This document shows, piece after piece, positions 1 to 14,500 of a DNA stretch of 64,000 nt. The notes beneath the pieces are model-generated. The model did no database searches. It saw nothing but the letters and a program-made list of their open reading frames with translations, and was not told the DNA's origin. Each line of letters opens with the position of its first letter. Positions within the stretch are counted from its first letter, which is position 1. Source of the DNA: Gorsachius magnificus. Lineage: Eukaryota > Chordata > Aves > Pelecaniformes > Ardeidae. Where the stretch lies: contig CM067082.1 in assembly GCA_034008185.1 (NCBI GenBank), positions 12,942,984-13,006,983 on the forward strand, given 5' to 3'. The position numbers were made by a program, and so were the translations under genes.

Positions 1-2400
1 AGAGCCATAACGTAAAAATGGGTCCAAGAAAGTAGCAGTGAGGAGATGGAATGGCTGTTAATGTCCTGACTCACGTAAAGGAATAAAATGGAAACTTCGT
101 AGAGGTACAGAGGATGTTGGAGAGCGATGCAGTTTTACATGCGCTTTTGCCAATACACAACTTGAACATTATCCTGGTAACTTTGTTGAATTGAGTGAGT
201 TACACAGGTGTAAATGAGGTTTATTTTTTGCCCACGTCCTGGGTACTCTGTTGTTCTGGTCCAAGATGTGCTGCTCTGTGAGGTCCATGTAAATTACCAA
301 AATTCACTCTAGTTGAACCCACTTTATCAGTGGAGTCCAGTTGCTTTCTAAGCGTGTGTCTTCTCACTGTGTAGGCGCATGCATTTAACAAGGATTTACT
401 GTGTTAAGTGCATGATCATATGGTGGAACAGCTGAATGTTTACAGCAGTTCTCCAGAGCTGAACTAATGAGTTTGTGATTTAGTTCTCAACTAATATATT
501 TTGCATTTGGTACATCCATGCTAGCAAGGCATTATCTAGGTTTAAACAATGCGGGATTGTTTTACCCATTGTCATTTCCAGGCAGCTCTCAAAATAAGGG
601 GTCTGAGCAATAATGCAAGTCTCGGTTTCAGGAATTTGAAAGAACAACTCCAGAGAAGCGTATTAAAATGTTTAATCGCTGCATCTGATAGCAAAGGAGA
701 GTGTGAGGAAGGGCCTGAAATGTACAGGATGGTCTTCAAGCAGAAGGGCCCTGTTTGTCTCCTAAGGATGATGAGAAGGCACAGGACCTTCAGGGAGTTA
801 TCCAAAATTCTTCCATAACTTGCTTCTGGCAGATGCTAATTTTGAGAGGAAGCAGGTGACTGCAACTTCAGAGTCAGCTGTTTTTGAAGTTACTTACTTC
901 CAAACCAGTTTTATGACCACATTGCACCGGTCAGCCTGATCCAGAGGATCAGACACTGGGTGTTCCTCCTGGCAGTTTGGTACCCAGGTGACCTTGGTTG
1001 GCAGTGGCCGTGCCGGTGTTGCACTGCACCTCGAGGCTCCATCGCAGAGCTCTGCTTGTGGGCGTCTGTGCTGTTTTATCTGGACTGTGTCTAACTGTAC
1101 AGAGGAGATTTGGATATATCCAGTCTGTAATGCCGCTAAGCCAGCATGATTCTCTTTGCTTCCATCACTGCTCTCTTTCCTACGGCTCTGGCTGTGTTTT
1201 AGTGCAGGGGAGCTGGTGACTTCACCCCGCTCTGGTGTATTGAAGAAATACGTATGATAATAAGGCAAAGGTTTTCCTTTGCAACTCTGACCTTAATTCA
1301 TCTGCATTGTGTACTACAGACATCAAGAGACTTCTTTCTTCCTCTTGCTTGTAGCTTTAAATCCTCCATGAAGAAAGGTTATTGTCCATAAAAATTGACT
1401 TTGGGTAGCTGCTTGTAAGTCACCCACCATTTTTCAATGTTACTTTCCTGATATTTAGCAACAGCAGCATGAATATATACCTGGATACTTAATTTGCATG
1501 TGATGGTGTTTCTGGGAGATTTGAGACAAATTTACACAACTGAGGTTCTTTACAATATTTAGGAGTGTAAGCTGCATGAAAACATGCAACTGCAACACTG
1601 CTGACTCAGTAACACTATGACTAAGCAGCAGCTCTTCATTCCTAGAGGAGTAAATTTTTGGCATGATGCAGAGTAAGCAGTTGGTGCAGAATAAGATACT
1701 TAACTGTCACAGAAAGTTTTGGTGTTACGAGTTGACTGTAATTAATGCAGTGAAGCTTTTTGATTGTAAAACATTGGATCTTTTTTATTTCCATAGACAA
1801 ATACTGGATATTAATATGTATTTGAGATGCTGATAGTTTGGTTTTTTTTTTTCTTTTGGACTTTGGAATGAAGAAAACTGTTTTAGCAGTTGCTTGCATG
1901 GAATATTTGAATCCAGTGGTCCAACAATCAGTAACATGTTCCTAATATCATTTCTTATAGGAGATTCATTCAATCCTTTAATGACTCTACAAAGTTGTCA
2001 TTAGGACGTTGCCAAGCACAGAAGTAGGAAGGAAGAGGAATGTACCTGGGTTTAGTGATTAATATCCTCCCAATTAGTAAGATGTTGATTTTTAGCAAGG
2101 ATGATGGGAAGGATTTATACAGCTGACACTTTGAGAAGGTCCTTGTGTAAAATGCTGTCTTTGGCTTGTTTAAACCTTTCAAATTGAAACAGATTTCTGT
2201 TCTCTGCAAAAGGAAAAAAAATGCTATGAAATGCTTGATTTAATTGGGAAAAAAATCTTACTAATTTAATCAAGGGAAAATGCGGGTTGAGACTTGAAAT
2301 GCAAAAGCACAATCTGGCAGCAGCACTGGCTGAAAATAAGGTCCTCTATGGAGATCCACAGTTTTGACAAAATATACTCTTGATTGTTTCCTGCATACAG
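1..2400 (+). other. MTSS1: MTSS1 intron; no exon or repeat recognised
   Basis: AT-rich sequence upstream of the first visible MTSS1 exon. I looked for the preceding IMD exon (Lys-rich, ending just before GRGD) and did not find it. Small open frames here have no resemblance to proteins I know. Confidence 0.7.
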
Positions 2401-2558
2401 GACGGGGTGACATTCAGCCCCAGTTGGATAGTGCTTTACAAGATGTCAATGATAAGTACCTGCTGCTTGAAGAAACCGAGAAGCAAGCTGTCAGAAAAGC
2501 TCTGATCGAGGAGCGCGGTCGATTCTGTACTTTCATCTCGATGCTGAGACCTGTGATA
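2401..2558 (+). CDS. MTSS1: MTSS1 exon: I-BAR domain helix segment
   Basis: The acceptor is tgcatacag before 2401 and the donor is GTAAGA at 2559. It encodes GRGDIQPQLDSALQD to MLRPVI, the helical back half of the IMD. The reading frame enters with a split codon and leaves at a codon boundary. Confidence 0.96.
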
Positions 2559-5500
2559 GTAAGAGCTCTCTGTTTTAAGTTGGTACAAGTCACAAATTGA
2601 GTAAGTGGCCAAAAGCCTCTAAAAAGTTTGAGAGTAGCTTGTTATGTCTTAGGAATGAATCTCTAGACCCATAGAAACTAGCCAAAATTCAACCTGCACC
2701 TCTGCCAAGGAAGTGGTGAGAGCTGGGCTCTTTCTTGTAGGCATTTGAAGTAATTCAGCGACTGCAAGACACTGAATGCTTTCAAGATGACTAATGGGAA
2801 AACAATGGGCACAAAGACTTAAGTGGGCTTGAGTTCCCTAAGCATACCGACCTGAGACATTGCTAATGCAGTTTTTACCACTGCTTTTTTTCTTAACATC
2901 ACATTTTAATATAAATCTTCCTTACTCCTACTCCAGTGCTAGGACTGATAAATGTTTCAAGACCTCCCCTGTGTATATAATGACATTATCTGACAGATTG
3001 CAGGCTGCTTCCATGCAGTTTTCTGGCAGCTCTTTTCCTCCTACATGACAGCTTTTTCAGTTCATTGAAAAGGTTTAAGTATATTTTTATAATCTCAGGT
3101 TGTCTGAAGCCCAGCGATGAACCGTTTGTGGCTTTGTGCAAGCATGATGCATTTCTGAAGGGTCTCCAGCACACTGGGAAAATGTTTCCAGTGCTTGTTT
3201 ACAAAGAGCATCAGTCTCAACAGAAAACCATGGTTAGAGAGGTAGGGAGGTGATGGCTCAGCAGGAGGAGGTGAATTGCAGACTCTGAGGACCTGGATGA
3301 AACTACCATGGTAGCTGTGGGATTACCATGGTAACTTACGGTGCAGGAATCATCTGAGTTAGCTGTTGACGTAGCTTGAGCCAGAATGAATCACAGATGC
3401 ATTAATGCTGTGTACCTGTATAGTGCCTTTATCTCAAAGTTTCCCAAAACTAGCAAAAAGTACAAGTTTAACACCTGTTTAGGCTCAAGGTTAAAATCCT
3501 CAGGGCACATTAATGAGTACACATAGAAAAGTTAAATCTTTTCTGAATGCAGCAAAAATGACACTCTTTTTCTGAAGATGTCACAAAAAGAAGGCCAAGA
3601 CTTAACCTCATTGATGAGAGAAAGGATTTCTGGGCCTCAGAACTTACAGCAATCTTAAAGTAGGTATAAAACTCTAAATTAGTATTTCCAACCTTCTTTC
3701 ATAAGCAGTGATTGCTGAATGGGCAAAGGAAAAGCAGCTCCGCTGGGCATTCCCGCAATCATCAGCAAAAAGAAAAAGGTCATGTATTGTGTTATGGGTC
3801 TGATTTTTTAAAACCAAGGCTGTGATTAGCCTTGCTCTTCTCTCTTTTCAGGAAGAAGAAATATCAATGCTAGGAGAAATAACCCATTTACAAACCATAT
3901 CAGATGACCTGAAAAGTCTCACCATGGATCCACACAAACTGCCATCTTCAAGTGAACAGGTTAGCTCTTGCTACCTGGAAAACATTTTTATTTGTACCTT
4001 GTACCAGTTTTCCTTTTGTGTTATGAGGAATGTCGACTACTGCCATTTAGTGGCTTAATGTTGTGTTTTGTAGACGCTTCACTGCAACAAGGTCATTTTT
4101 AACATAAGCAATTTTAAAAAAAAAACATTTTGAAGTACCAGCTGAATGCTCCTGAAGTATTTGATGAGACCAGTGTGAAGTGGTAGTAGTAATACTTTTG
4201 AAGTATATGAAGATGCCCAATTTCACCTGAGAGTACATGAGGAATGAGTGTCATCTCCTCGCCCTAGATTTGAGCATCCCTGTCTTTATGTGGTCACAAG
4301 ATTTCTGGGATTAGATAGCTTGATGCAGTCTAACATTTGAGCATTTTTCCATGCTGTCCTTAAAATGCATAGGAAAATGTTTATCCTTCAATGACTCCAG
4401 CTAGGACCTTTTTCTCCAACCCTGCTGTGTGAATTGAGTTTTTCTGTCATACCTTAATCACCTTTTCATTGACCTAGAAGCATAAAGGAGGGAAGCTCTG
4501 CTGTGGTTGAATATTGGATCTTTGATTAATTTTTTAAAACGCCACAGTTTTTAAACTCAAAGGCTGTAATAGTTTTTTTTAAGGAAAAAAACCAAAACAA
4601 AACAGCTTACAGCATGCATAAAATAAATATCCAGTTTACTTTTTAAAGATTTTTCCATTCAAATCTGAATTTCCCTTCTGCGAAAGCAGCCCTAGTGTTG
4701 AAGTATGGTAGTTCTGGAAAGCCAAGCATGAAGCTGACTCTCCTGTGTAATATACACAGTGTAATTCTGGAAGAGAACTGAGGCTGGGTCAATTGGCCCT
4801 GAATGTTTGTAGTGGTGACAAATGTTGTATGACAAGCAGATGCTTTCTGTTAATAGGGGGAAAAAATTTTCCACTTCCTTGATGCTGTTGATTATCTTTC
4901 ATCAGGTAATTTTAGATTTGAAAGGTTCTGATTACAGCTGGTCTTATCAGACTCCTCCATCCTCTCCCAGTACTACCATGTCCAGAAAATCTAGTGTTTG
5001 CAGGTAAGTAGACTGGTAATATTTAATTTTAACCTGTTTAAAATTAAAGGGGGCAAAGGGAGGCAAGGTCAGACTGTGGTATCCATTTGTATGCATACTT
5101 AAATCTTAAATAACAACTCTCAATGAAATCAATCCCTCATGGTCTTTCTCCGTTTAAGTGTGTGACTGGGAATATTAAAAAGGATGGGCATGACTGAACA
5201 ACTTTTAAACTCAAGACAACTTGAGATGCTTTTTATTCAATTCTCTTGAATCCATTTCAGATCAAAGAGCAGACTGTACTGATCTAAGCTCTGAGATTGT
5301 TCATTCATAATTTCCTTTTCTGTTTTTCGTGTGATGACTTTTTAGATTATTCTAAGTAGCTGTTACTAATCAGTAAGTTAAACTGTTTGAAAAGGAAAAA
5401 CATCCTTGGCAATTGCCTTATCAGTCTGATAGATGGAAATGCTTTTTTGATACAAGTTTTTTTGACTGTTTAATGCTGTCTAATCCTGTCCTGAAATATG

Positions 5501-8500
5501 TTGAAACACTGGGTTCTGTCTATGCTTTCTCTGTAAAAACTGTTTTCTCTCATAAAACAGTTTAGTAGCATGTTGCCTCCATACCCTGGTGTCTACATTT
5601 ACTCTTTCCTTTTACTGAAAAGGAAGATACCCTATTGTGTATTCTGCTCAACACCTTTCTAGCTGCTCTCGAATGTTTACCTTTTAGTTTGCTTTATGAA
5701 TAATGTACTACAGGTTCCCTGTGTATGAGCAAAGTTACCTATAGCATGTCAGAGCAAGTGAACATGACTTCTTCTATGTACCTACTTGTCTCTGCATGCA
5801 GATATATATAAAAAAAACTTCAGTACTTTTATATATATATGTGAAAACACGCATATTTAGAGCAATGAGCACAGGCTTAAAGATGCAATATCCTGAAGCT
5901 GTAAAAGAAAATGGCCAAAAAAAAAAAAAAATCCATCATCTGTTCCTAATCAACTTCGTCTTCTTGTGTGGTAAAACGTGTGTGGCAACAGACTGTTGTG
6001 TATGGGTAAAGTAAGGCAGAGCTCCTCTTCCCCAGCCCCAAACTGACTTGTACATCTCATGTGTTACATGGAATTTGTGAGCAGGAGGTGCAGTCCTCAC
6101 CCATATATCCTTTAGAGCCTTCCCTTCAGCTAGTCAGTGGGCTTCTGCCAACGAAGGTAGGAAGCTGCCTTCAGAGTGATGTGTCCTGCTCAGCCACCCC
6201 AGCAGGAAACTTCAGAGGCTTTCATGTTGTGGCTGGCATGTCGCTGCTGTCATTCATGGATGCTGGAGATGAAAAATCAGTCTCTTTGAAAAATTAAATA
6301 CGGTTTTTTCATGGTTATTAATCTGGGATTTTAATTCTCTGATTGTCTTTCTTACTAACTAAAGCTACGTACCCAGAGACTTGACTTCCCTCAGTATGCC
6401 ATCACATGTTTGGGTTTTTTTTCTGGAAGAAATCCTTCATGTGAGCAAAACTTGTCCCCGGTACTCTGAAGCATGGGGTTTTGGTGATGCTTTCAAAAGT
6501 CTCACACGCTGGCCTGCTGACTGACTGCAATGGCATGCCTAGAGGCAAACTTTTAGATGAACTGTGATGCCTTTGAACCCCCTGCTACAGATCGCTTTGA
6601 AAATTCGGGCTGTGGTACAAGAGCAACAAGGTGTAAGTCAGGAATAGGAGAGAGCCATCAGCAGACATTTTTTGTTCAAGTGCTGTGCGGATGCTAGAGA
6701 GGGCATGTAGCAATCCCTTCATCCCTAACCTGACTTTGAACTCTGAGTGGTTACAGCATTCGATCATTTGAGTGAAATTCAAGGTAAAATGCCATTTTCT
6801 CTCTGGTCGCAAGGGATACTGCAGCTGCTTACAGTTCTTTACTGATATATATGTGCATATATATATATATTTAAATTTAATTTGTCAACATTTTTTCTTT
6901 TCTGGTTTTTGCTGCCTGTTGCTAGAGACATGTGGAATGTTAATTGTACTGTATATGGGTCTCTCCCCACCCCGCCCTTGTGTCTTTTCCTCTCCCCTTT
7001 CCTTTCTTTGTTCCTTTTGTCTCTCACAGCAGTCTGAACAGCGTTAACAGTAGTGATTCCCGGTCCAGTGGCTCGCACTCGCACTCACCTAGTTCACACT
7101 ATCGCTATCGCAGCTCCAATCTGCCTCAGCAGGCACCCATGAGGCTGTCCAGTGTGTCCTCCCATGATTCTGGATTCATGTCCCAGGATGCTTTCCAGTC
7201 CAAATCGCCATCCCCCATGCCACCAGAAGCACCTAACCAGGTACGTGCAAGCATGAGAATAAAAACCTGAGCGTGAGCTGGACTCTGTAACTTGGCTCAC
7301 TTTTCACAAAAAGGATCTGGTGTGGTTTTGGGGTACCATGGAGTCAGGTTAAACACTGAGGATCAGGTTTGTCTCACTGCACTTCATCCATCTAAAAGTT
7401 GGGCCTCTAGCTGGAGTGATTTATCCTGCTTTTGCAGTTAGTGCTGAAGAAAAGAATGAGTTGCTCTTGGGGGATTTGGTTTTCATTCAGGCCCTGGAGG
7501 GAGCCTAGATGCCTAACTTTCAGATACATACAGACAAGAAAGAGCAAGAAGTCCCACCTTACAGGAGGGAATAATATTGACTTTACCCACTGAGGTGATC
7601 AGTTAAAATCCTGCACAGATTGCAAATTGTTAATATCTGGTGGCTGTTTGCTGTTTAATGGACAAATACCGGTGCCAGAACAGCCTTCTGACAACCTTAG
7701 TACTGATATTGGTGGCTTCAGCATCAGAGAGACGACTTTTATTCCTCCCCTGCAAGGACCTGGGATACTCAAAGTGCCATTAGCAGTGTCATATGAGATA
7801 GTTTTTTTCGGGTTTTATGACATCCCTTTCTGTGGATAGGCTTGCTCTTTTTGACTCTCAGTTGAGCACTTTGCAGAAGTAAGGTTTCTGCATGAAAATG
7901 AGAGGTATTTTTAATTCTTTATGGAACTCATAAGAAATGAGTGTTTGCGTAGTCATATATGATAATGTCCTGAACCTAGTCAGACTAAGAGGATTTCACT
8001 ATAAATATAAGCAAAATTTTTCCAGAGCATTTCTTGGTCTGCAGAAGGAAGTTGCTGCTCTATCTGTTTATGGCTTCGTTCCTATGAAAACTAGCTGGCC
8101 ACCTGCAGGCAGAGGTTTGCGTGCCTCCACGGCATGTATCTTCCAGCACCTGAATTCTCTTTTCTGTTTCGGGTTTTTTTTAACAAATCACGCGGCACTG
8201 CAATATTTTTTAAACAAGGCTGAACTGCTGTCTCACATTATAAATCCCATCGTAAATCTTAGTTGCAAACTGAAGAGGACCTAATATCCTGTTGTTGAGT
8301 ATCACTCATTTTTAATACACTCTGAGGTCACTGGAGAAGATTGTCCTTTAGTTTAATAAATGCAGCTGCACTCCTTTTCACGTGTTGGGGAGTAGATGGT
8401 TTCGCAGGCAGTGATAACATTAATCCTCACAGTCAGCAAGCAGCCAACAATTTCAGTGTTAGCGGTTACCAAGTGTCACCTGCACACTTAAGCTCCTCCT

Positions 8501-11500
8501 AGACCACCCTTGACAGCACACAGACCCTTACTTTTTGCAGAACATTGAGTAAGTAGCACCCTTAGTGAAATTTTTAGGGTATCATCCAAAACAGCACTCG
8601 TTCATTTAGGCTTGGAACATGTTCTCAAGGGAAGCTCAACAGGTTTTTTTAATATATTTACCTCTTTCATTTTAATAGAAATGCTTTGTTTTCAAATGAA
8701 TACATCTTCTGCACTGTCCCCAGTCTGGACACATCAGCATTTTTTTATAGATGACATCCTGAAGAACTTTGTGCGCACTAATAAAACGAATGTTTTGTTT
8801 AGATTGGCTATGGCTAACCTAAGTGAAATGCAAAAAAGTAAATGAGCAATAATAAAGTAAACTGGAATAGTAACAAGGTAAGGAAGTTGACTTTTAAGAT
8901 ACATCCATCAGTTATACATGCTAGCATCATCTTTGGTTTCATTGTATCCACTGCACCTGCATAAAAGGGCGGTAACCTACATGATGATGCTGTTTGCAGA
9001 TGAGGATGTAACTTTGCAATTGCCCTCAGCATGGAAAAAACCCGACACCTCTCTTTTCAACTTCTCCTGTTAAGCAGGGGAAGGAACTTAGGCTGGTATC
9101 AGCTGGCAGAACATCCTGAAAGTTGCTGGGAGTCATGCTGATTTACACACCAGCTAAGTTCATATGCTTTCACTTCATTTTAGAAACTGCCCATAAAGTT
9201 GCAAACTGATCCAAGCATCACTTGAGCTATTCATGAGCTGTAGAAGGCTGCAGCAGTGTGGCATTGACTTGACAAGTGTAGTGTGTTGGTATAACAAATA
9301 GGTATGTGTTCTGTATGTCTCTAGTTCTGTATACCTTTACGCAGAGGAAAAGGTAACAGATCATTGCCTGGCCGCTTCACCTTTGCTTAAGTGTCTCGCT
9401 TTGTATGTTCAGCACTAAGTAAAATGTGTGTGTTGTGCTGACAGATAATTGTGATCGTGAGCTTACCAAGAAGCTGTTCAATTTACAGCGTTATTTCATG
9501 TTGTGTGTCTCTAACCAACTGACAGATCCTCCTTGTGGTATTCTGCTTTTGAGGCTCAGTGGTGGGTGGGGAGGAGCAGCGGTATCGGCTGCTGCCTGTT
9601 TCTGAAACACTGATGTCATTGTTTCTAATCGTGACACTGAGAAAGCAAAAAAGCAAGCTCTGGAATCAACAAAGGAAATTAAAAGCTATATATCTTGCGC
9701 AGGTGGACACTTTGCTGATGTTTGCTAGCTACGTGCTGTGGCATCTACTGGCAGCAGTAGTTTTGAAGGCAACAAAGCCCATTTGCCTTCGGTTCCAATC
9801 TAATGGATTTAACAAAGAAAAAAAGTAAAGGGGGCCACATAAAATTACCATATTATGGGAATGAGACTACATGAGCTTTGTGAAGCTTTTATGCTCTCAC
9901 CTACGTTTTAGACAAGCAAGTGTCACTGAAAATTAAACTGAGTTTCTTCAGAAACACAGATGGGGGGAAGAGGGAATCTCAGACAAGAATTAAGTAGAGA
10001 TTTAAACAAAATACAGACTATACCAGAGGAGACATGAGTGGCAAAATGAAGACTGCTTTTCAGCCTAGAGTTGCTGAGTAGTAAGTCTTTACAGTTATCA
10101 CACTCTGCCCAGAAGATAGGAAAAAGAGCAATTATAAAACCAGGCTCTGTCCTTACACTGGTTTAGTACAATCTCTTTTCTGCAGTGTTGCTGTTAACAT
10201 CACTGAGAGTAAAAGTGTTAGCCTGTGTCAGATAACTGTACATGTGTCGTGGTTTAACCCCAGCCAGCGACTAAGCCCCACGCAGCTGCTCACTCACTGC
10301 CCCCCGTGGGATGGGGGAGAGAATCAGAAGGGTAAAAGTGAGAAAACTCGTAGGTTGAGATAGAAACAGTTTAATAGGGAAAGCAAAAGCCGCTCACGCA
10401 AGGAAAGCAAAACAAGGAATTGGTTCACTGCTTCCCATGGGCAGGCAGGTGTTCAGCCATCTTCCAGGAAAGCAGGGCTCCATCACACGTTAATGGTTAC
10501 TTGGGATGGGTTGCAAACACCATCACTTCAAACGTCCCCCCTTCCTTCTTCTTCCCCCAGCTCTATGTGCTGAGCATGACGTCATACGGTGTGGGATATC
10601 CCCGGGGTCAGTTGGGGTCAGCTGTCCCAGCCGTGTCCCCTCCCAGCTTCTTGTGCCCCCCCAGCCTCCTTGCTGGTGGGGTGGGGTGAGGAGCAGAAGA
10701 GGCCTTGACTCTGTGTAAGCACTGCTCAGCAGTAAGGGAGACATCCCTGGGTTATCAACGCTGTTTCCATCACAAATCCAAACCATAGGCCCATACTAGC
10801 TACTAGGAAGAAAATTAACTCTACTCCAGCCAAACCCAGCACAACTTGTGGAAAGGTCACTGTAAAATGCTTTAATTGAGCAAGTGCATTTGAGTGTAGC
10901 TGAACAGCTGAAAAGCATCGCACGTCTTTTTCCGGAGTGGAACAGTTTCTCTAAATGCCAGTCTTGAGGTCAGCCCTGGCCAGCGTTGCCCATAGCATGT
11001 CCTGGCACCATGCAGAGCCCTTCTGGCAGACCTGCTGCTGGGAGCACAGAGCAGCTCCTGGATGGACATCCAACATGGCTGATGCCATTAAACCTACACA
11101 TTGCCCTATGCAGTAGACAAAGGCCTGTGACAAAGTAGTGTGGTAGTAATACAGTTATGTGTGATTTAGGGGGATGATTATAGAAGGATCAACTGGACCT
11201 GACTGAACATGCACGTGGGAAGCGATTATACAGTTGGGTTTTAGGGGCTGCTTATGACTTGGTGGGGACGAAAGCAACGGGAGAAAGTGAAAGAAGCAGA
11301 TGAAGGAAAAAAAACTTGATGTGCATCAAACAGCAGAGGACTAAGTCTTTATTGTTAGATTATTCTGGAAATTGCTTTCCCTAAATAGTAAAGTAGAGGG
11401 AAACTAGATGCGAACTTGCTTCCACGTGTACAAATAAGCAAGCTGGAAAGATTCTTTTGAGGAGACTCCATTGCTTGAAATAGCTTGAAGTTAGAACAGG

Positions 11501-14500
11501 GGTAATACAGTTAAAACTATTCAGTCTTCCATGTAAATTAAGAAGTGCTCCTAAAGCAGACTTTTAAAAAAACCCCAACAAACAACTGAAATGTATCTGT
11601 TAGTTATCAACAGGTGGTTTTCTCCTAAATTTCCTTTTCAAATTAGGTTTCTCGAGGGTTTGTCCCTGGCTAGAAAAAAGGGCTCAGTAGAGACATGTTC
11701 CTGGAAGTGAGACAAATTGAGGAGGTGACCTTGGGTTGCTATCCAAAGCTTTTTGAAAGGTAAGTGAGGAGTCTTCCACTGACTGCAGAGGGACCTTGGA
11801 CCAAGCTCTTCATTAGGATTTGGCCTCCTGGCAAAACCTGGTCTGGTAGTTGAGGAAGGGAAGGGGTTAAGTAAGCAATAGTATATTTGAATGGAAAACA
11901 TAGGAAGCAAAGGATGCAAGTAATCCAAGATAACTGCGGTCCTTTTATAGGTTAGTAGGACAGCAGATGGAAAATATAATCATACAGTCCAGTAGCCCAA
12001 AATACAGCCTTTTTTTTTTTATATCCGTGCTGGAATTCATCCATACCACACCAAGCAGTGGGACACTATCCAAGAACAAGCTGTGGCACAGTGTCTGAGA
12101 GACCAGATACCAAGCCACATATGTATAACGTACATTTGAGGAACTGGTTGTTACTATGCAGAGCACAGTTTTAGCTTTCTGCTGATACTGTTAACTTCAA
12201 GCTTTTTCTCAGAAGAGATGGTTTGAGAACAGAGCAGAACCACCATTATCACAGCTGTGGAAGAAAAAGAATAATCTCCTGAGGTTAAAATACCTAAAAT
12301 GAAAGAACTCATTTTAAAAATGATTCAAACTAAACACTCATTTTAAAAAGGAATGGACTAAAATAAGTTGAAAAAATTCCATAGTTAAATTTCTCACTCC
12401 ACTCCAGGGTGTGGAGTAGAAATTGCTCTGCCTGGTGTTTGCCTCTGCGTGTGCTCCCAGGAGTGCTGTGCCGGCGGGTGTGCATCTAGAACAAGCACTC
12501 CAAAGTTTGGAGACTTTTTGCCCAAGCAGTAACCGTGCAGTTTCTGTTTTCAGCCCCTCGTATACTTTCTGCAAAGAAGTGAAGGGTGGTCTGTGCTTCC
12601 CACACCCAAGTTGAGCCCTTCAGGACTGTGTCTGCAGTCTGATCCAGGCAGCCTTTGACCTGCTGTCGCTTGTGTTTTCTTTACGCTTTTCCTTCAGGAG
12701 TTCAGTATTCTTCTGCCTCCCTCCCCATCATCTTCTCACTGTCATCATTCTTTTTTTAGCAAGACCAGAGGGTCCCCTTCCCTGTGCCATGCGAGGTTCT
12801 CAAGACGAGGAGACTTTGTTTCCCTACCACCGCCTCTTGCATTCCCTTCAACTACCAAGGTGTTTTCCCCATGGCATCTTTGTTCATCCTTTGCCTAGCT
12901 TTGCCTGCTGAAAGCGGCCACACTGAGTTAATGGGAGAATCCTTTCTTTCATCTTTTTTTCACCTTGGAGTCACTTTATTGCAAAAATAAGTTCACAACT
13001 TCCAGTCTTTTTTCCCTGCGTGCCAAGTAAATTGAACAATTCTTTGCATCTTCAGAATTTGCTTTTTTTTCCTTTTCCTATCCAGTTGCTACATGCAGCT
13101 TTGTTGCTAATAAACCTCACTTATGACCCATTTCTACCATCGCTTGACATAATCTTGTGAAGTTTCTGGCTTGTAAACAGGAGTAGTCATTCAGGTGTAA
13201 ACTCCAAATTCTCGCTTGTCATCATTTGGGCATCTGCAGAAAATAAGGTGGCGTGATACCAGATTTGGAACTCAGCCCCTTCAGTGTCTGTCCTGCCACG
13301 TGCAGAGTATGCAGACCCAGGAGGGTCTTTCAGGCCATAAGCAAGAGGTTTCAGAAAGCATTTTCTGAAATTACATTTTTCTCTCTCTTTTTTTTTCTTC
13401 CCCCCCTGGCCAAAGTGTCACACTAGTCTGAATGTTCTCATGGGGCTTCTCAAACAGTTTATTTTGCTGAGCTACCTGGAGTGTCAGACAGAACTTGGAG
13501 CTTTAAAAGCTAATTTTCTATAATGTGTTTTTCTCTAAGGACTGAAAAAATAGGCTCATCTCCATTTTGTGTACTGTAGTTAAGTCTGATGGCAGAGTCA
13601 ACTGCAGCTCGTGTTTGTCAGTATTCTTACTTTTAGAGGTTTTTCTCCTGTAAAAGGAGTTGCATTAAATCAAGAATGTGACAAGTTCCACAAAACATCA
13701 AGGCGCTGCATCATCAGGTACCCCACTGCATACTTTCCACTTCTCTCCTTAATAGCTACATGTCATTCGTTGTAGTTTCTTCTGATCTTATGTTCACCTC
13801 AACTCTTACTGCACTTTGAATACAAGCCGTGTTAGCTGAGCTTACTTGTACCCAAAACACATTTGACGTGTCACCTGCAAATCTGACCTCATGTCAGCAT
13901 AAGATGGGACATGCGTTATTTCTATAAAATAATCCACCACATTGCATGCTTTTTAAACATTTTTTAACAGCCTTTTCAAAGTTTCACTTAAATCCAGAGT
14001 TTGCTGATAAGCTCAAGATGCTGTATTGGCTTCTCAACAGCCCCAGTAGTCTTCACCAAAATCCTTATGGTGATGGTGTCCCGTCTCAGGAGATCGACAT
14101 CTCCTTTTACCTAGGCAATTAGCTGTACATTCCTTATACATAGCTTCCAGCCAGCAACGAGACAACTGCTCTGTGTTAGCAGTAATTACTCCTCTAGAGT
14201 GTCTCTTATCCAGCCGTCTTTATTGGAAACTCACCCTAAGATCTCATCTAAGGTTGGCTGATGAAATTTTATTTCAGATGAGATTTCTCTTCCTCTTCAA
14301 AATGTCATTCCTTGAAATCTGAGGCTTTGCTACACAAACTTGGTACAAGAGCACATTTGCTCTGCTGTCATAAAATAAAATGCCAGGGATATCCTTAGAT
14401 AGACTTGCTTCACAGGTCTTGGACTACCAAAGGATGAATTAGTCTTGCTAGTGTTGAATTTCCTGACAGCAAATGGAGCTCAGTACTGCCCTGACAACTT

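Larger units (their letters stand above)
2559..7029 (+). other. MTSS1: MTSS1 introns 2559-3851, 3960-4905 and 5004-7029
   Basis: Three short introns between IMD-end and Ser-rich exons. They hold paired 12-bp palindromes at 3303-3334, an A-run near 5919, and TA-rich microsatellites near 5830 and 6845. Nothing else is supported. Confidence 0.7.

Noticed and set aside
549..818. 89-codon frame as a possible upstream MTSS1 exon
   Set aside because: The translation has no similarity to the I-BAR domain and is not flanked by matching splice sites.
10420..10923. Several open frames across 10420-10923
   Set aside because: They mostly fall in the antisense LTR; no gene is implied.
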